Of a stretch of DNA of 64,000 nucleotides, positions 61,101-64,000 are shown one piece after another. The DNA comes from Xestospongia muta. Its lineage: Eukaryota; Porifera; Demospongiae; Haplosclerida; Petrosiidae. The stretch lies in assembly GCA_963693285.1 (NCBI GenBank), contig OY848917.1, positions 5,466,118 to 5,530,117 of the forward strand. Direction: 5' to 3'. Numbering within the stretch: position 1 is the stretch's first letter; each line of letters starts with the position of its first letter. A model generated the notes under the pieces. It ran no database searches. It had not been told where the DNA came from and was given only the letters and a program-made list of their open reading frames with translations. The translations under genes and the position numbers were made by a program.

Positions 61101-63871
61101 TATGTATAAGTGTTGCTCTGTTGTGGCATTGTAAATTAATGTGCACTAACCCATTTTGTGTTCAACACAGTGACAACTTGAAAAACATGGCCACCACATG
61201 TAACTTAATGCATAGTCGTAGGGTCACACAAATTTCACTGTAACAATATTACATACTTCATCATACTTCATAAATTACGAATTACAGAGTTTATTTCTCC
61301 TAACAACATTCAACAACAGAATAAAATTATAAAATGGACATTCTAGGACATAGTACAAAATAATGAGTGTTGGCTAATAAAACTCATTGGTTATACTGAG
61401 AAAGCTAACAGGTTAATTTTTGGCTTTAATATTACCATAGATATCAGAGTATTAGTCATCATCATAAAACTTAAATTGTGTGAAATTAAGATAGTTGGCA
61501 AAAGCCTCTGAGCAACGAACAAACGCTACAAATCTAAGACAGAAAAGCAAGTTGGCAATGATAGAACCACCTTAGATGGTAATACACAAGCATACATGTA
61601 GCAGATAATAAAAACATTCCTCCACTGAAAGCAATCATTTTAACAATTGAACATAAGTCATAACATTTAATGCATTGGACTTACAGTAAACATGGTAGAT
61701 GCCATTTCCCATAACTCATACTTGTCAGCATTAGGAATGTTCTGGGGTAATTTACGGAAAGCATCTTTAAAGAATGTCTTATACTCCAAAGCCACTTGCT
61801 CATGAGTAACATCTCCTGGAGTAGAGTCACCATACATCTTTCTAGCATCTCGTGAAGAACTACGAACTCTGAGTGAAAGGAATTTATTTTACTATTGCTA
61901 CCTAAAAACAAAAAGTTGCTAACTTCTCCAGTTCTGCCTTTTGTTTTTCCAATCCTAAAACTTTCCTATATATTAGATAGAAGGTGGTAAATATTTCTGT
62001 ATGATCATAGGAAATTTAGATATAGGACAACTGTAAGGAGCTTTTATTCAAACACGGTATGCTATCAACTTGAGTGACGCAAGGACATTACATACAACAC
62101 ACTGTATTTACATGTATATGAGAGAGAGAGAGAGAGAGAAACTTTTAACTTTGTACTTCAAAGTCTAGTATAGATAGAGCTGTTTTTAACATTTTTACCT
62201 TATTCTAGCCACTAAAGAAGATACATGTAGTTGTACTAACTATTGAAATGATTGGTGTCATCACTTAATTTTTTGTTATGAATGAAATATATATTTATAC
62301 ATATTCATACCACATAGGTCATAGTAATTACAGGGCTGTCTGGCAATAAAAACATCATATTCTTTAAAATGAAACTCACTTTTCCAATTCATTAATCTCC
62401 TTCTCCAAAGCATGTTTCTTGCTAAAAACAAAATGAAGTGTTGAATTATAAAAGTACACCTATACATATATGTAAATACTATACACACATGTACAAATAT
62501 AAAAGTAGACTAGTTGTTGGCGTAGTGATATTGGTATTATCTAATTAGATTGGTATGATAACTAAAACGTCCTTAGCAGATTCCATTTACAACGTTCTGT
62601 CAACTACATGTAAGTTATAGTTCCCAGCTAGATGTAGAGCTGTTTGCTAATACAGTTGCAAGCAAGAGCACTTGGTGACTTCACGTGGCATCTTTGCAAG
62701 TGATGTATCAATTAATTAATTAAACATAGAAATAAAAACATGACTCCAAGAATACCACATTACCATAAAGCAACAGAATACATTGATGAGGATACCTAGA
62801 ATGGTGTTTGGTGATATAAAACTTAGTCAATCATGGTATTCATATGCTAAGAAATGAACAAAGCAATTACTGGTGGGACATACAAAACTTAATAAATTTA
62901 AACCTTCACCAATATGTTCTTGCCATACAGCAAGTATGAGAGCATGCGCAAGATGGTACTAGAAAAATCTTATTTCGTATAATACAGCTTTCATTTCACA
63001 ATACATGATATTCAAACATTATAAAAGATACTTACCCAGGTAATTCTTTGTTCTGATGTTTTAATGTCTCAATTTTGCTGGAATGGAGGCAATGAAGAAA
63101 ATGCAACATAACTCTTACAATACTATAAGCTAATCATTAAAAAGAGTAAGAAATACTAAGCTTCAATTGCACCATAATACTAATGAGTATACATACTTTA
63201 GATGTATCAAAATTTCCAAATAATTATGCAAACATGTTGGCCACTCCCTTTTTTGGATCATAAGCTCTTGATAATAAAATAGTAGGCAGTGTCTATTTGT
63301 CCGGCAGGAAATGTATACTTTGTTGTGTATTAAACTGATCCCCACCCCCTAAACCTTAACCTACCTTTATACAACAAAGTATACATTTCCTGCTGGACAA
63401 ATAGACACTATGAAAATAGTATTGCCGTTAGAGTGAAAAACTACACTAAAGATTGACTAATGAAACAAGGTCCTTGAATCAAATAATGATTAAGAAACTG
63501 GATTCACAGAAAAGCTAGTTGCTTAATTTTATGTTTAAAAAATAAATGATACAAATTTGACCAAACGCTAACTCTTGCAAATAAAAAAAACTAATTCATA
63601 GTATTATTTACTTGGGGGCAGTAACAGTCTCAGAGAACAAGCAACTGAATACGCTCCTAAGCTTCTAGGTATTACTGTTCAGATAAGGCCATTATGCCCC
63701 AAACGTTAAGACAAATATCAACATTACAGACTGCTATGCACGTAAAATGATATCTGTCTCTTACCTGTCTAGTTCCAGTATTTCCTGGTCTCGCTGCTTG
63801 AGCGATTCTTGCAGTATAACCAGTGCATCTTCTGGATCAGGTAGACAGTCAGACGACTGATTACCAGCCAT
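58130..63871 (-). CDS. Gene F: coiled-coil / conserved module / RGG / LIM protein (3' end unresolved)
   Basis: Minus-strand exons: 63871-63765, 63077-63036, 62421-62380, 61965-61924, 61868-61685, 60146-59949, 59745-59683 (least sure), 59463-59001, 58948-58827 and 58271-58130; at least 468 aa in one frame. Start MAGNQSSDCLPD, then heptad-rich helix in three 42-nt phase-2 exons (KKHALEKEINELEK). Exon 61868-61685 is 184 nt like E exon 46042-45859 and shares ARKMYGDSTPGDVTHE. Residues about 265-370 include a Gly/Arg/Glu-rich RGG-like tract (59150-59290), which suggests RNA binding or disorder. The end holds CVGC...CENC and a LIM domain (CPSC...YHRHC...CNAC...CGQC). The exon at 58130 ends in a donor after ALN; the last exon was not found. 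It is a paralogue of D and E but lacks the full AIxC/PVLLFG region, so it diverged early. Confidence 0.72.
59150..59290 (-). repeat. Polypurine/polypyrimidine tract coding for the RGG-like region of gene F
   Basis: CTCCTC/CTTCCT-rich sequence on the plus strand, coding GGGGGGRVSGGQGGRGGGRG-type sequence on the minus strand. The plus-strand Ser-rich open frame over it is a by-product. Confidence 0.8.
62120..62139. repeat. (GA)n microsatellite in a gene F intron
   Basis: About ten uninterrupted GA units. Confidence 0.9.
63288..63409. mobile_element. 122-bp hairpin element in gene F intron 2
   Basis: Inverted arms of about 42 bp, beginning AGTGTCTATTTGTCC on each strand with one or two mismatches, around a C-rich loop (CCCCACCCCC). 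This is the shape of a small MITE. No clear target duplication was seen. Confidence 0.7.
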
Positions 63872-64000
63872 TATCAGCAGTACATTAGCAATATACAAAC
63901 CCGTATATTTCGGTGACTGACTGACTGTGCCCACGCGATTAATTATATTTTACAACAAAAAATTATAAGAACAACATGCAAAAAATCAGCTACACAACTG
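63872..64000. other. 5' flank of gene F
   Basis: The 129 bp before the gene F start codon up to the window edge; it should contain the promoter. No motif was recognised. Confidence 0.4.

Noticed and set aside
1..64000. CRISPR arrays, tRNA or rRNA genes
   Set aside because: No spaced direct repeats, cloverleaf with conserved boxes, or rRNA-like sequence was seen by eye; a tRNAscan run would settle the tRNA question.

Overview
This window is animal nuclear DNA. It is AT-rich, and its genes are split by short introns with GT..AG borders. The mix of a tyrosine-kinase-like kinase, LIM zinc fingers, an HSPA12-type Hsp70 and small DNA transposons suggests a demosponge such as Amphimedon. That assignment is inference from style and gene families, not a database match. 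No rRNA, tRNA, CRISPR or bacterial operon structure was seen.

Left half (about 2.06-34.3 kb): a 16.1-kb segment is present twice in direct tandem (copy A 2059-18221, copy B 18222-34301), differing by roughly 1-3% by eye. All its recognisable genes lie on the minus strand and belong to one family with a LIM zinc-finger tail. Each copy carries, read on the minus strand, a degenerate kinase-LIM pseudogene (C), an old retrotransposon gag relic, a 5'-truncated pseudogene of the coiled-coil/LIM type (M), and a kinase-LIM gene (K). K in copy A is broken inside the kinase. K in copy B has an intact kinase but a damaged middle exon. The duplication breakpoint falls inside the family and gives K of copy B the last LIM exons of gene D, so a chimeric gene sits across the junction.

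Right half: D (32332-43215), E (43503-48901) and F (58130-63871) are three multi-exon paralogues. They share a run of short phase-2 coiled-coil exons, mostly exactly 42 nt, then a conserved globular module of unknown function that weakly recalls mitochondria-eating protein (Mieap). D and F end in LIM domains; E ends in a long Gln/Asp-rich repeat. Gene E shares an 84-bp head-to-head promoter interval with a complete HSPA12-like gene (48986-52755, plus strand). A fourth, heavily decayed kinase-LIM locus lies at 54228-56823.

Mobile DNA: an intron of D holds a 2.75-kb Tigger/pogo-like transposon (38398-41144) with a broken transposase and a divergently transcribed, broken HIRAN plus Ulp1-like protease ORF. 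A 206-bp internal-deletion derivative of it sits in an HSPA12 intron. There is also a 649-bp foldback element with a 9-bp target duplication, a 640-bp piggyBac-like element bounded by TTAA, and several short palindromic elements.

Together the window shows a gene family diversifying by tandem duplication and phase-compatible exon shuffling. Coiled-coil or kinase front ends are exchanged on a common LIM tail, with many copies dying.
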